Origin: a bacterium
GTDB lineage: Bacteria; Armatimonadota; Zipacnadia; Zipacnadales; Zipacnadaceae
Assembly (NCBI GenBank): GCA_030603495.1
Contig: JAUVXR010000032.1
Coordinates: 1 to 28,438 of the forward strand
DNA length: 28,438 bases
Direction: 5' to 3'
The notes under the pieces were generated by a model. It did not search any database, was not told the origin of the DNA, and was given only the letters and a program-made list of their open reading frames with translations. A program made the translations under genes and the position numbers. Positions 1 to 8,588 of the stretch are shown in pieces (position 1 is the first letter of the stretch; every line of letters starts with the position of its first letter).

Positions 1-86
1 TGCTGTGTTCGCCTTGCATAAGCTCAATCACCATTGCTACAGAATAATGGTTCAATTACTACCGATGATTCTAGCACATCGCCCAC

Positions 87-114
87 TTGACAGCAAGCCC
101 CCCTCTGCTATAAT
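87..114 (+). promoter_or_regulatory. Sigma70-type promoter facing right
   Basis: A TTGACA box at 87-92 and a TATAAT box at 109-114 are separated by 16 bases, so both hexamers match consensus exactly. No convincing gene starts directly behind it. It lies just inside the IS-end-like motif at 124-140 and points outward, as outward promoters at insertion-sequence ends do. Whether it reaches the mannosidase gene at 564 is inference. Confidence 0.6.
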
Positions 115-123
115 GAGAATGTA

Positions 124-140
124 ACTTTCGCAACAGTCTC
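124..140 (-). repeat. IS-terminal-inverted-repeat-like motif (left copy)
   Basis: Read on the minus strand this is GAGACTGTTGCGAAAGT. It matches the plus-strand motif at 27747-27763 at 15 of 17 positions, and both differences are transitions. The pattern GAGRCTGTTGCRAAAGT resembles the terminal inverted repeats of insertion sequences. In this orientation the element would lie to the left, mostly outside the window. No transposase is visible in the first 123 bases, so the family cannot be named. Confidence 0.4.
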
Positions 141-563
141 AATTGGGGCAGGCCAGACTTCCGACGAAGAGAATGAGGACATCATTGAGATCTCTCTGGA
201 GGGCCTGACGTTGGAGTCTGAGGGAGAGCTGCCAGCTGAAGACTAGGCCAAGTATAGTCATCCTCTGACCAATGGACAGAGAGTCTTCCCCTGCCATGGC
301 GACGGTTCGCAACGGGCTTTACAGCACAAACGGAGACAACGTGTCCATCTATTCGCAAGTGGAGACCAACGCTCCGATATTTCGGCAAGCACTGGTATGC
401 ACACCCTTGCGATTTGCACGAAGCGGTCGGCTTCCCCCTCTGACAGTGCGAGCTGTCGTCCGCCGGCGATAGCTTGCCTCACAGGAGAACTATAATAGGC
501 ACAAGGAGAATCCGCGCCATCAGCAAACCCTTCCAGATACCCATACGTAAGAAGGAGCACGAC
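141..563 (+). other. Gene-poor stretch upstream of the mannosidase
   Basis: No recognisable gene is seen. A short acidic open frame rich in Glu and Asp ends at 246, but it has no usable start (stop at 88-90, no ATG, GTG or TTG) and runs back through the promoter and IS-end motif. It could be a gene remnant. A TATAAT at 491-496 has no matching -35 box at normal distance. A 66-residue open frame at 272-472 has no ribosome binding site and no recognisable features. Confidence 0.35.
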
Positions 564-2906
564 ATGACATTCATTGGGCCTAAGCAGTTTTGTATTCACA
601 TGATTGGTAATGCTCATCTGGATCCGGTCTGGTTGTGGGATTGGCGGGAGGGGCGTGACGAGGCCATACGAACTTGCTGGGCCGCAGTAGAAAGGTTGGG
701 CGAAACTGAAGACTATGTCTTTACCCGTAGCAGTGCCGCCGTCTACGAATGGATTGAGGAAAGTGCTCCCGAGCTGTGGGCCGCAATCCAGCACTACGTG
801 GCAAAGGGGCAATGGAATATCGTAGGAGGGTGGTGGGTGCAGCCTGACTGCAATATACCGTGCGGTGAGTCATTTGTCCGCCAGGCCCTTTATGGCAAAC
901 GCTATTTCCAGGAGAAACTGGGAGTAGATGTTGGAGTTGGATATAACGTGGATAGCTTCGGGCATGCCGGCTGCCTTCCACAAATACTTAAGAAAGCCGG
1001 CTTCGACTACTATGTACATTGCCGCCCCGAACCAAAAGAGAAATACTTGCCCAGCCCGATATACTGGTGGCAGGGGATAGATGGCAGTCGCGTGTTGACT
1101 TTCCGCCCCTCCGGTTACTATGTCTCCGGTCCTGGTAATCTGGACGGCAAAATCTACCTGGCCTTTTACACTCTTACCTCTTGTACAACCGCTGAGCCCC
1201 AGCTGCGCGACATAATGTGCTTCTACGGCCCCGGCGACCACGGCGGTGGCCCCACGCGCGAGAATATTGCCGCTATCAAGGCAGCGGATGCTAATCCCCA
1301 ACTGCCGGCAGTGAAGTTCAGCAGTTGTGAGCGCTTCTTTAAGACCGTCAGCCGACAAGGCATAGATTTCCCCGTCGTGGCCGATGAACTACAGCACCAC
1401 TCTGTAGGCTGCTACACCTCCCTTTCGATGGTCAAAAGGTACAATCGGCGGTGCGAGATGGCGCTGATGACTGCCGAACGTTTTAGTGCTTTGGCCCAGC
1501 GAATGCTGGGGCGGAAGTATCGAGCTCGTGAATTATCTAAGGCGTGGCGGAAGGTGCTGTTTAACCAATTCCACGATATTTTGCCGGGTACGAGCATTGC
1601 TCGTGCTTATGAGGATGTCTACGCTTGGTATGAGCAGGCCCTCCGCATTGCCGAGGAGACGACCAGTGCTACTGTTTATGCTTTGGCCACCGATATTGAC
1701 ACTTCCGGCGCAGCAGACCCCGTGGTGGTTTTCAATCCGCTGTGTTGGCCCCGCCGTGAAGTAGTCCATGCCTCAGCCAACGAATCATTCGTCGCAGACT
1801 TGCCCGCATTAGGTTGGTGTGTCTACGACCGATCTGCCCTGCCTGTCTCCTCTGCAGGCGGTGTTGGCGCATCTACAGGACATCTGGAAAACGAACTCGT
1901 TCGGGCTGAGTTCGGCGTTGATGGAACACTGACGAGTCTGCAAGACAAACGCACCGGGGTGGAGATGTTATCTGACCTGGGCAATCGGTTCATAGTCATT
2001 AATGACCCCAGCGACACCTGGGGCCACGGCGTCGACAGCTACCGAGACGAGATTGGTGTGTTCTCCGTAGCCCAACAGCCACAGGTAATCCACGAGTCTC
2101 CCCTGCAAGCCACCCTTCGCTTCCATCTGCATTGGGACAACTCCACAGCTACTGTGGATGTAACCCTTACGGCGATCAGCCCGCGGCTGGATTTCGAGCT
2201 AAACCTGGACTGGCATCAGCATAATCAACTGCTAAAAGTCGCCTTCCCCGTCAACATAGATGAGCCTCAGGCTGTGTATGAGACCCCTTACGCAGCTATC
2301 ACCCGCCACCCCAACGGACACGAAGAGCCCGGTCAGCGTTGGATAGATGTATCCGGCCAGCACAAAGGAAGCACTATGGGCCTGGCACTCCTGAACGACT
2401 GCAAGTATGGGTTTGATGTTTTGGACAATGAAATGCGGATGACTGTCACACGTAGCCCGATTTATGCCTTCCACACCCCTGCCGGACCAGACCCAAACAA
2501 ACACTATGAGTATATTGATCAAGGCCAGATCAGCGTCAAGTATGCTCTGCTGGCTCATGCTGGTCCCTGGCAGCAGGCCGATTTAGCTCGAGAGGGCTGG
2601 GCTTTCAATAACCCACCGATCGTCCATTGGGAGAGCAGCCATTCTGGAAAATTGCTCGCCCAAACTGCCCTTTGCACCGCAGAGCCAGCAAACATCGTCA
2701 TCACAGTGGTGAAACAAGCTGAAGACAGCAATGACCTGGTCCTGAGACTGTATGAAACTACCGGACAGGCAACTCAGGCCCAGCTGGTACTCCCTGCCGA
2801 GCAGCACTGCTGGGATTTCATATTGCAACCATTTGAAATAAAGACCTTCAAGGTGTCATCAACCGGAGAGCTGAAGGAAGCCGACTTGCTGGAACGACCC
2901 TACTAG
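564..2906 (+). CDS. Alpha-mannosidase-type glycoside hydrolase, family GH38
   Basis: This is predicted to hydrolyse alpha-linked mannosides and is likely cytoplasmic, since no signal peptide is seen. The 780-residue product opens with the GH38 zinc motif (H18 and D20 in NAHLDPVWLWDWREG). The segment NVDSFGH places the nucleophile/zinc ligand at D130, and FNQFHDILPG supplies a further zinc ligand at about H337. A mid helical domain and a long beta-rich C-terminal region follow, as in the family. An open frame extends upstream to 474, but the ATG at 564 has AAGGAG about 7 bases ahead and is the better start. No sugar transporter or regulator is next to it. It lies between an IS-end-like motif and a transposase fragment, which fits a mobile or acquired gene. 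The exact linkage specificity cannot be read from sequence. Confidence 0.92.
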   Translation: MTFIGPKQFCIHMIGNAHLDPVWLWDWREGRDEAIRTCWAAVERLGETEDYVFTRSSAAVYEWIEESAPELWAAIQHYVAKGQWNIVGGWWVQPDCNIPCGESFVRQALYGKRYFQEKLGVDVGVGYNVDSFGHAGCLPQILKKAGFDYYVHCRPEPKEKYLPSPIYWWQGIDGSRVLTFRPSGYYVSGPGNLDGKIYLAFYTLTSCTTAEPQLRDIMCFYGPGDHGGGPTRENIAAIKAADANPQLPAVKFSSCERFFKTVSRQGIDFPVVADELQHHSVGCYTSLSMVKRYNRRCEMALMTAERFSALAQRMLGRKYRARELSKAWRKVLFNQFHDILPGTSIARAYEDVYAWYEQALRIAEETTSATVYALATDIDTSGAADPVVVFNPLCWPRREVVHASANESFVADLPALGWCVYDRSALPVSSAGGVGASTGHLENELVRAEFGVDGTLTSLQDKRTGVEMLSDLGNRFIVINDPSDTWGHGVDSYRDEIGVFSVAQQPQVIHESPLQATLRFHLHWDNSTATVDVTLTAISPRLDFELNLDWHQHNQLLKVAFPVNIDEPQAVYETPYAAITRHPNGHEEPGQRWIDVSGQHKGSTMGLALLNDCKYGFDVLDNEMRMTVTRSPIYAFHTPAGPDPNKHYEYIDQGQISVKYALLAHAGPWQQADLAREGWAFNNPPIVHWESSHSGKLLAQTALCTAEPANIVITVVKQAEDSNDLVLRLYETTGQATQAQLVLPAEQHCWDFILQPFEIKTFKVSSTGELKEADLLERPY

Positions 2907-3202
2907 TCTCGAACACAATCACCACAATTCATCACAAATGGCTTCGACGTACGGCATGTGCCAATCCTTATGATGACTTTGAAGGGCAATCAAGCCTTGC
3001 ATCCTGGCCCAGCCACACAGCCAGCCGTAGTCTGTAGGCAAACTACATTCCCCGAAGGCAGCTAGGCCCCCCGGGGCGGACAACTACAGGAACTTTTTCG
3101 AGCGCGTTGAATTTCGCCCAACAAGCTTGCCACGGGCAAAATGCGCTCTTGAGGCATGTCAAACCGGATTCCCCATATCAAGCAGGGAGGAAGTAGACAA
3201 GG

Positions 3203-3814
3203 GTGACAAGAAATGCTGACAACAAGGCAGCATTGGCCGATTGCAGCCTAAGTCAGAGGAAACACCTGATGGTTGAAGATAGGAGAACCGACTTGTGGGT
3301 ACGATTTGACCGGCGGATACGGTTGCAGTTCCAGGGGGCAAAGGTTACTTCTGACACCGGGCTGTTAGCGGTAAGAGAGCTGGAGCGGGCCCTGGGCTTG
3401 ACCGAGTCGTCGACCACCGTGCTGCTGGCGATGGTGGGGTTCGGGGCGGTTCTGGGGGCAATGATCGGCCTGGCTTTTGGGAGTGTCGAGGGCCTGTTTG
3501 CGGGGGTATGGGAAAAGGCGGCTATTGGCGGGACGCTCGGTCTGCTAATAGGCGGCGTCGGTGGTGCTTTTGGGGGGTTGTTTGGCAAATTGCCTTGCAG
3601 CATGCTGCAAGGCGGGGGACCGATGGGTATTGCCCAAATCGCCGCCCGGGCTCTGGGCTGGGGTGCGGTGGACGTACTTGTTGGCCTGGGTCAGGGTGTG
3701 ATGATGCGTGCTCCTCAGAAGGTCCTCAACGGCCTACTCGGCGGGGCCGTAGGCGGCTCCGTTAGGGGCAACAGTGCTCCGGGGTACGCAACGCGGCCGA
3801 TGCCGCAACAGTAG
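3203..3814 (+). pseudogene. Chimeric ORF: IS1380-type transposase N-terminus joined to a glycine-zipper membrane segment
   Basis: This is an open frame of 203 codons made of two unrelated parts. Residues about 29-68 (RFDRRIRLQFQGAKVTSD, then a GLLAVREL-like stretch) match the start of IS1380-family transposases. The DDE catalytic core that should follow is absent. From about residue 72 the protein becomes a run of Gly-rich hydrophobic helices (GAVLGAMIGLAFG, IGGTLGLLIGGVGGAFGG, LNGLLGGAVGG). These resemble the glycine-zipper membrane part of some FHA-type or similar envelope proteins. The join is near nucleotide 3407. A GTG start at 3203 has GGGAGG upstream; an in-frame ATG at 3269 would be closer to the transposase start. 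The tail after residue 188 is no longer hydrophobic and ends 19 bases before the convergent methyltransferase gene. The 296 bases before it (2907-3202) hold no gene and may contain the transposon's left part. It is most likely a rearranged remnant without transposase function; expression of the membrane part is possible. Confidence 0.6.
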
Positions 3815-3833
3815 TAGCGCCCAGCAGATCAAT

Positions 3834-4592
3834 CTACGCAGGTTTTTGAGCAAGGTACAGGAGTTGGCGTTGGTACCCAGTGAAGGCCGTTCCCTTGTAG
3901 TCTCCGTAGACCGCCAACCGGTGCAGCCCGGCGGCAGCTATCATCTCGTCGAGTTCCTCAAGTCCATAGAGCCGGATCGAAGCGTGGTGGACCACCGGAC
4001 CGTCCGCCGTGTTCCGCCACTCGCTGATGAGCCGATGGTTGCGCTGATCATAGGTGCAGGTCAGGATGAGTCTCTCCCCATCGGCAGTATGCATCGGTAG
4101 TCGCCGGGGCGCGAAGAGAATCTGGTGCGGCCGGTTGCGGGTATCAAGCAACAGCTTACCTCCGGCCTGCAGTACCCGCGCGGCCTCATTGAGGATGCGC
4201 TGGTTGTCCTCGTCGCACGCACAGTAGCCGAAGCTGTTGAACAGGTTGAGCACTACGTCCAGGGATCTATCAGCAAAGGGTAACTCCCGAGCATCGGCCT
4301 GAATAAGCGGCGTCTCGACCCCCGCCCGCGCGAGCTGGGCTTGAGCCAGTTCAAGCATCATTGGGGAGATATCCATACCCACCACGCCGTAGCCGTGCCT
4401 CGCCAGGCGCACGAGATGCCGGCCGTAGCCACAGCAGATATCAGCGATCCGCTGCGCGGGTGCAAGCGCCAGCATCTCTATCAGCCCAGCCACTTCCTGG
4501 TCAGTCTGGCCAGAATCGGGAAACTGGGCCAGAGCGAGCGAGTGCTCGTGTCTGAAGAACTCCCGCCACCACAAGTCAGGGGGAACGGTCAT
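3834..4592 (-). CDS. Class I SAM-dependent methyltransferase
   Basis: The product is a 252-residue predicted methyltransferase. Motif I is ADICCGYGRH (about residues 50-59), with an acidic residue ending strand 2 at GMDIS, QADARELPF as the adenine-contacting region and VVLNLFNSFGY as motif IV/post-motif. The fold is the Methyltransf_11/25 type, and the second half may form the substrate-specific lid. The substrate is not evident. The start ATG shares one base with the stop of the upstream response-regulator gene (TGATG), so the two are translationally coupled and probably cotranscribed. It converges with the chimeric ORF at 3203-3814. Confidence 0.85.
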   Translation of the reverse strand: MTVPPDLWWREFFRHEHSLALAQFPDSGQTDQEVAGLIEMLALAPAQRIADICCGYGRHLVRLARHGYGVVGMDISPMMLELAQAQLARAGVETPLIQADARELPFADRSLDVVLNLFNSFGYCACDEDNQRILNEAARVLQAGGKLLLDTRNRPHQILFAPRRLPMHTADGERLILTCTYDQRNHRLISEWRNTADGPVVHHASIRLYGLEELDEMIAAAGLHRLAVYGDYKGTAFTGYQRQLLYLAQKPA

Positions 4593-5629
4593 CAGTCGCT
4601 TAGGAGATTCTCCAAGTCGATAAAGTCGTCGGCCGTGGCCTCGCCGGGCTCCGGGGGCACAGCCGGTGGCCGCACCACGCCAGTGGCGGCTAGTATCGTG
4701 CCGGCCTGAACAGCCAGCATCGCCACCAGGTCCTGATCCTCGACAGAAAACGGTTGAGCCCGGTCATCAAACACAGCGACGACTCCGAGCACATGTCCCG
4801 CGCTGCTCAAGGGATGGGCCAACACCCGACGCATGCCGGCACGCACCAGGACGTCCTCGACCGTCTCCGGGTCGGCCAGCAGATCATTCACCACTCGCCG
4901 CTCTCCGGATTCGGCCACCTCGCCCAGGACACCCTCTCCAAGCCCAAGTCCTTCGCTGTCCAGCTCTCGTCGGTCAATTCCGCAGGATGCGATCACGGCG
5001 AGCTCCTGGAGACTGGTATCTACCCGAACAATTACTCCAGCTTGTGTGCCAATCAACTTGGCTGCTGTCACGAGAAGCTGTTGCATAATCACCTGGGGCC
5101 TGTGGACACCGGAGAGATGCTTGCCCAGCTCTACGAGTGCGTCCATATGGTGCTGAAGCTGCGCCACGCGCTCGCTGAGTGTTTCTTGGGATAGGCGCAT
5201 CCTCCGGTTTGCCTGGTCCAGCTTCGCCAGCAGGCGTTGGTTTCGCTTCAACAACTCCCGCCCCTCTAGGCCGCGCGCAAGCACATCGAGCAGCTCTGAA
5301 CTATCAACAGGCTTGCGCAGGTAGTCGAATGCCCCTTGGCGCACCGCCAGGATCGCCGAGTCCAGGGATGCATAGCCAGTGACTATGACCGCCACTGTTG
5401 TCGGGTCGGCGTCACGGGCGGCGGCGACCACCTCCATACCCGAGATGCCTGGCAGCACCAGGTCAATCACCGCCGCATCGCAGGGATGCTCACACAGCCG
5501 TTCCACCGCCTCCTCGCCGCTGCCTGCCGTTCTGACCCCATAGCCACCCCGGCTTAGCGCCTTCTCCCAGGCAGCAACTATGTCTGGGTCGTCGTCAACC
5601 AGGAGGATGTTGTAATGCGATTCATTCAT
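4592..5629 (-). CDS. Response regulator with receiver (REC) and GAF domains
   Basis: This 345-residue cytoplasmic signalling protein has an N-terminal receiver domain at about residues 7-120. The acidic pocket is VDDD, the phospho-acceptor is D56 in VIDLVLPG, and the conserved VTGYAS and LRKPV switch positions are present. A predicted coiled coil follows (about 125-165, rich in Leu, Gln and Arg), then a GAF domain (about 165-320). The last 25 residues are Pro- and Asp-rich. There is no DNA-binding, histidine kinase or GGDEF output domain, so the output is probably protein-protein contact or ligand sensing. No cognate kinase lies in the window. It follows the acylphosphatase gene by 20 bases and overlaps the methyltransferase by one base. 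Confidence 0.88.
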   Translation of the reverse strand: MNESHYNILLVDDDPDIVAAWEKALSRGGYGVRTAGSGEEAVERLCEHPCDAAVIDLVLPGISGMEVVAAARDADPTTVAVIVTGYASLDSAILAVRQGAFDYLRKPVDSSELLDVLARGLEGRELLKRNQRLLAKLDQANRRMRLSQETLSERVAQLQHHMDALVELGKHLSGVHRPQVIMQQLLVTAAKLIGTQAGVIVRVDTSLQELAVIASCGIDRRELDSEGLGLGEGVLGEVAESGERRVVNDLLADPETVEDVLVRAGMRRVLAHPLSSAGHVLGVVAVFDDRAQPFSVEDQDLVAMLAVQAGTILAATGVVRPPAVPPEPGEATADDFIDLENLLSD

Positions 5630-5649
5630 GACAGCTCAACCAGCACGTC

Positions 5650-5940
5650 CTAGTATCCGGATGGTCCTACGGAGAATTCCTTGAAGTTGTGTTCGGGTGC
5701 ATGCCACTGGACGCTGACCGCCTGAACCCACGCCGTCGGTGGTCCCTGCTTCAGGGCGACAAGTAACTTCTGCAGAGAGGCGTCGTCGCCTTCGGCCTCT
5801 ACCTCGACGGAGCCGTTAGCCTGGTTGCGTACCCACCCGACCAAGTCCAACCCGCGCGCTCGCCAGGCTACAAAATATCTGAAGCCGACGCCCTGTACTC
5901 GTCCGGTGACTACGGCCTGCAAGCGCCTAACCTCTGACAC
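5650..5940 (-). CDS. acyP: Acylphosphatase
   Basis: This small 96-residue cytosolic enzyme hydrolyses acyl phosphates such as acetyl phosphate or 1,3-bisphosphoglycerate. The family signature is plain: GRVQGVGFR, carrying the phosphate-binding Arg (R21), and GWVRNQANGSVEVEAEG, carrying the catalytic Asn (N39). The length is normal for the family. It sits 56 bases after the cysteine-rich membrane protein gene and 20 bases before the response-regulator gene. Acetyl phosphate can donate phosphate to receiver domains, so a functional link with that neighbour is possible but only inferred. Confidence 0.93.
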   Translation of the reverse strand: MSEVRRLQAVVTGRVQGVGFRYFVAWRARGLDLVGWVRNQANGSVEVEAEGDDASLQKLLVALKQGPPTAWVQAVSVQWHAPEHNFKEFSVGPSGY

Positions 5941-5996
5941 TTAGCAGATGCTCCTGTGCTGTCTGGTCAGATAGTCCCAAGAGGCCCATAGCACCT

Positions 5997-7115
5997 CTAA
6001 AGCTTCTTGACCAATATGGCCCACTCCACAAACTTCAGCACCCACGACAATACCAGCAGGCCTAGCATCAGCAGAAAGAATACCTGAACGGTTGAGGTGT
6101 TGAGATAGTCGAACCACACTTCGGGGTCAACCTGGTCACCATAGCTGAAGATGCTAGCCAGTTTAGCCATACCCGTTATCGTGAGGCTATAGAGTGCCAG
6201 CACTGGCCGATAGAAAACGATGAGGGCGACAATGGTACCGATTACTAGAATGGGACTAATGAAGCGGAATTTCGCCCGTTGGTGTTCCATATAGATAGCG
6301 CACTTGGCGCAGGGGATGGTGCGCTCGCGTTGCGTGGGTACATCGGCCTGGAGGTCAGAGCGCAGATATTCCTGTTGCGTCCGGCGTTGGCTGCTGTCGC
6401 CTGAAGCACCCACGCCGCCGGTGCGAATCAGACTCTCGACCAGGCCGGGATCGCAATTGCAGCCGCGGCCGAATCGCCAACAGGTCTTGCGCGCCCGGAA
6501 CGCCGGACACATCTCCCGGATCGCTTGGTGACAGGAAGGTGTTTCCCAACATGGGGTGAACGGGCCGACTCTGGCTATCTTGGCCTTTCCGGCCGGCTTG
6601 AGCTTCCCTTCCTCTTCAGCCGCACCCTTCACGCGGAGGCCACCAAAGGCAAGCTGATTGTATATCTCATGCACAATGCGGATACCCACCACGATCACAA
6701 TGATCGTGCCGGTTATGGTGCCCCAAGTGGCAATAGCCTCCGCCGCGGGGCTCGTCGCGCTACGCACCTGGTTGGATATCAGGAAGGGCGTGCCCAGTAA
6801 GTAGGCGAGGCCGCTGAGGCCCATCAGAACCGCCCATGCGATCTCATCGAAGGTCAGCATAACCAGACAAATGGCACTGAGGCCGGCGCTGGCTGCCAAG
6901 ACCTGGCCGGCCAATTGGAGATTGGAGACTATGCGCGGTGGAACGTCCGCCGTCAACCGGCCGCTGTAGATGCCGAAAAGCAAGTATGCGGTGGCCACTA
7001 CCATTACCGGCAGACTCCATCTGACGACTACACTGGCATATTTGAGCACCAGCGACTGGAGACTGCGAGCAGCTTTCGTGGAACGGCGTCGCGCGAGTTT
7101 TTTTGCCGGGCTCAT
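5997..7115 (-). CDS. Polytopic membrane protein with a cysteine-rich (two-CW-like) cytoplasmic loop
   Basis: The 372-residue product is of unknown function. A basic N-terminus (MSPAKKLARRRSTKAAR) precedes hydrophobic segments at about 25-48, 68-90, 92-115 and 130-150. A long soluble loop (about 155-285) is followed by further hydrophobic segments near 286-325 and 341-365. The loop carries eight cysteines (C189, C195, C203, C212, C219, C221, C269, C272). Their arrangement is CW-x4-C, C, CW, CNC, and IPCAKC, much like the two-CW cysteine clusters of some bacterial signalling proteins, so metal or Fe-S binding is plausible. The open frame extends upstream to 7346, but ATG 7115 has a GAGGAGG site about 10 bases ahead and leaves pilT intact. 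It lies 64 bases after pilT and is probably cotranscribed with it. Confidence 0.7.
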   Translation of the reverse strand: MSPAKKLARRRSTKAARSLQSLVLKYASVVVRWSLPVMVVATAYLLFGIYSGRLTADVPPRIVSNLQLAGQVLAASAGLSAICLVMLTFDEIAWAVLMGLSGLAYLLGTPFLISNQVRSATSPAAEAIATWGTITGTIIVIVVGIRIVHEIYNQLAFGGLRVKGAAEEEGKLKPAGKAKIARVGPFTPCWETPSCHQAIREMCPAFRARKTCWRFGRGCNCDPGLVESLIRTGGVGASGDSSQRRTQQEYLRSDLQADVPTQRERTIPCAKCAIYMEHQRAKFRFISPILVIGTIVALIVFYRPVLALYSLTITGMAKLASIFSYGDQVDPEVWFDYLNTSTVQVFFLLMLGLLVLSWVLKFVEWAILVKKL

Positions 7116-7179
7116 CGTTGCGCATCCCTCCTCTAGCCCAAACCTGTCGGCAAAGCCGCCCTCTGGCTGGCGCCCAGCG

Positions 7180-8424
7180 TTACTGACCGGGGTTCCGGGG
7201 CGGCGCTGGCACCGGTGGGCTGGGCTCGGCACTGGTGGGACTTTTCGGCGTCGCTCGTTTCTTCTGCTCCGCGGCCCGCCGTGCGTCTTCCTGCTCTTTG
7301 TCCAGGCGGCGCAGCATCTGACGCATCTCCGTGCCCAAACCCGCATAAAACACCGCTGTATCGGCGGAGATGACCCCCTGTTTATAGAAATTCAGCAGCG
7401 CCTGATTCATGGTCTGCATCTGCCAGTGCTCGCCCTCCCAGATGGCATCATAGATGTCGGAAGTCTGGCCGTTCTCGATGAACTGCTGGATGGTCGGCGT
7501 CACGATCATTATTTCCATTGCAGCAGTTCGCCCGGCGGCGTCTTCGCGGGGCACCAGGACCTGGGAGAGTACGGCAACCATGGATTGGCTCATCCGCATA
7601 CAGATCTGGTCGCGCAGGTCAGGCGGAAACATATGGATAATACGCTCGATCGTCTCGGCGGCCGAGCAGGTGTGGACAGTCGAGAATACCAGGTGACCGG
7701 TTTCCGCAGCCTGCATCGCCACGTTGAACGTCTCGATATCGCGCATCTCACCGATCAGAATGATGTCAGGACTCTGGCGCATAATGTATTTGAGCGCGTC
7801 CTGGAAACTCTCGGTGTCAATTCCCACCTCGCGCTGGCTGAAGATCGAGTAGTGGTCCTCGTAGACGTACTCAATGGGGTCTTCGATGGTAACCACGTGG
7901 GTCCGCCGGTTCTGGTTAATATGCTGGAGCATTGTCGCTAGGGTGGTGGACTTGCCGCACCCTGTTGGTCCGGTCACCAGCACTAGTCCCTGAGGGCGCA
8001 TCGCGATGTCCTTGAGTACCCCGGGGAGATCTAGCTCATCAATGGTAGGGACCTCAATAGGTATGAGCCGGATAGCTATCCCGATGTCGCCGCGCTCCTG
8101 GTAGACATTGATGCGCAGGCGACATACGTCTTCGAGGGTCAGGCCGATGTCCTTCTCGTGATAGTCCTGAAATCTGGCCCAGTCCCGCTCTATCATCAGC
8201 GACTCGGCCAGTTGAGCTGTGTAGTCGGGCGTGACTTCCTCCAACCCCTCCATCGGGCCAACCACTCCTCGTGCCCGCAAATACGGCGCGCTGCCCGGCT
8301 TGAAGAATACGTCAGATGCCTCTAGCTCGGAAGCCCTAAGGACAATATCTTGCCAATTCTCCAAGGCAATATCCCCCGTCTCTGCTGGTCTGCGGTTTGC
8401 GCCTGTGATCTGCACGCCGCTCAT
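7180..8424 (-). CDS. pilT: PilT-type twitching/secretion ATPase
   Basis: This 414-residue hexameric ATPase of the type IV pilus retraction family acts at the inner membrane base of the pilus. Walker A is TGPTGCGKST (151-160), the Asp box lies near THVVTIEDPIEYV, Walker B is ILIGEMRD (222-229), and the His box is HLVFSTVHT (244-252). A Lys/Arg- and Pro-rich tail (about 375-414) is longer than usual. The open frame continues upstream to 8559 but would cross a terminator and the tRNA, so the ATG at 8424 (MSGVQITGANRR) is preferred. No clear Shine-Dalgarno site is visible; an in-frame GTG at 8439 is an alternative. No other pilus genes are in the window. The nearest partner is the downstream membrane protein. 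Confidence 0.9.
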   Translation of the reverse strand: MSGVQITGANRRPAETGDIALENWQDIVLRASELEASDVFFKPGSAPYLRARGVVGPMEGLEEVTPDYTAQLAESLMIERDWARFQDYHEKDIGLTLEDVCRLRINVYQERGDIGIAIRLIPIEVPTIDELDLPGVLKDIAMRPQGLVLVTGPTGCGKSTTLATMLQHINQNRRTHVVTIEDPIEYVYEDHYSIFSQREVGIDTESFQDALKYIMRQSPDIILIGEMRDIETFNVAMQAAETGHLVFSTVHTCSAAETIERIIHMFPPDLRDQICMRMSQSMVAVLSQVLVPREDAAGRTAAMEIMIVTPTIQQFIENGQTSDIYDAIWEGEHWQMQTMNQALLNFYKQGVISADTAVFYAGLGTEMRQMLRRLDKEQEDARRAAEQKKRATPKSPTSAEPSPPVPAPPRNPGQ

Positions 8425-8445
8425 ATGTGCTTGCAGCACTATATT

Positions 8446-8480
8446 AACAAAAACAGCACAGAGAAGCAACTCTCTGCGCT
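8446..8480 (-). terminator. Intrinsic terminator of the tRNA-Ala gene
   Basis: On the minus strand the arm AGCGCAGAGA (8471-8480) and the arm TCTCTGTGCT (8455-8464) form a 10-base-pair stem with one G-U pair and a 6-base loop. The T-rich run GTTTTTGT follows. It lies 18 bases past the tRNA 3' end and 21 bases before the pilT start, so it separates the two transcription units. Confidence 0.8.
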
Positions 8481-8498
8481 GAACTGGCCGGCACAAAC

Positions 8499-8573
8499 TG
8501 GTGGAGCAGGCGGGATTCGAACCCGCGACCTCCTCCATGCCAAGGAGGCGCGCTCCCACTGCGCCACTGCCCC
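8499..8573 (-). tRNA. tRNA-Ala, anticodon GGC
   Basis: Read on the minus strand, the sequence folds into a full cloverleaf. The 7-bp acceptor stem GGGGCAG/CTGCTCC contains the G3-U70 pair that marks alanine tRNAs. The anticodon stem is CCTCC/GGAGG with loop TTGGCAT, giving anticodon GGC, and the T arm holds GGTTCGAATCC. The discriminator base is A, and CCA is encoded in the DNA. It decodes GCC (and GCU) codons. It has its own promoter and terminator. Confidence 0.95.
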
Positions 8574-8588
8574 ACCACGGTCGCAGCT

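Noticed and set aside
258-812. Minus-strand ORF of 184 codons
   Set aside because: It lies antisense to the start of the GH38 gene and shows no family motif or ribosome binding site.
2907-3814. Complete IS1380 element
   Set aside because: Only the first 40 or so transposase residues are recognisable; no DDE core and no defined pair of ends.
6970-7941. Plus-strand ORF of 323 codons
   Set aside because: It runs antisense across the start of the cysteine-rich membrane gene and most of pilT, both well supported.
8425-8559. N-terminal extension of pilT
   Set aside because: The extra 45 codons would translate the tRNA-Ala gene and its terminator.
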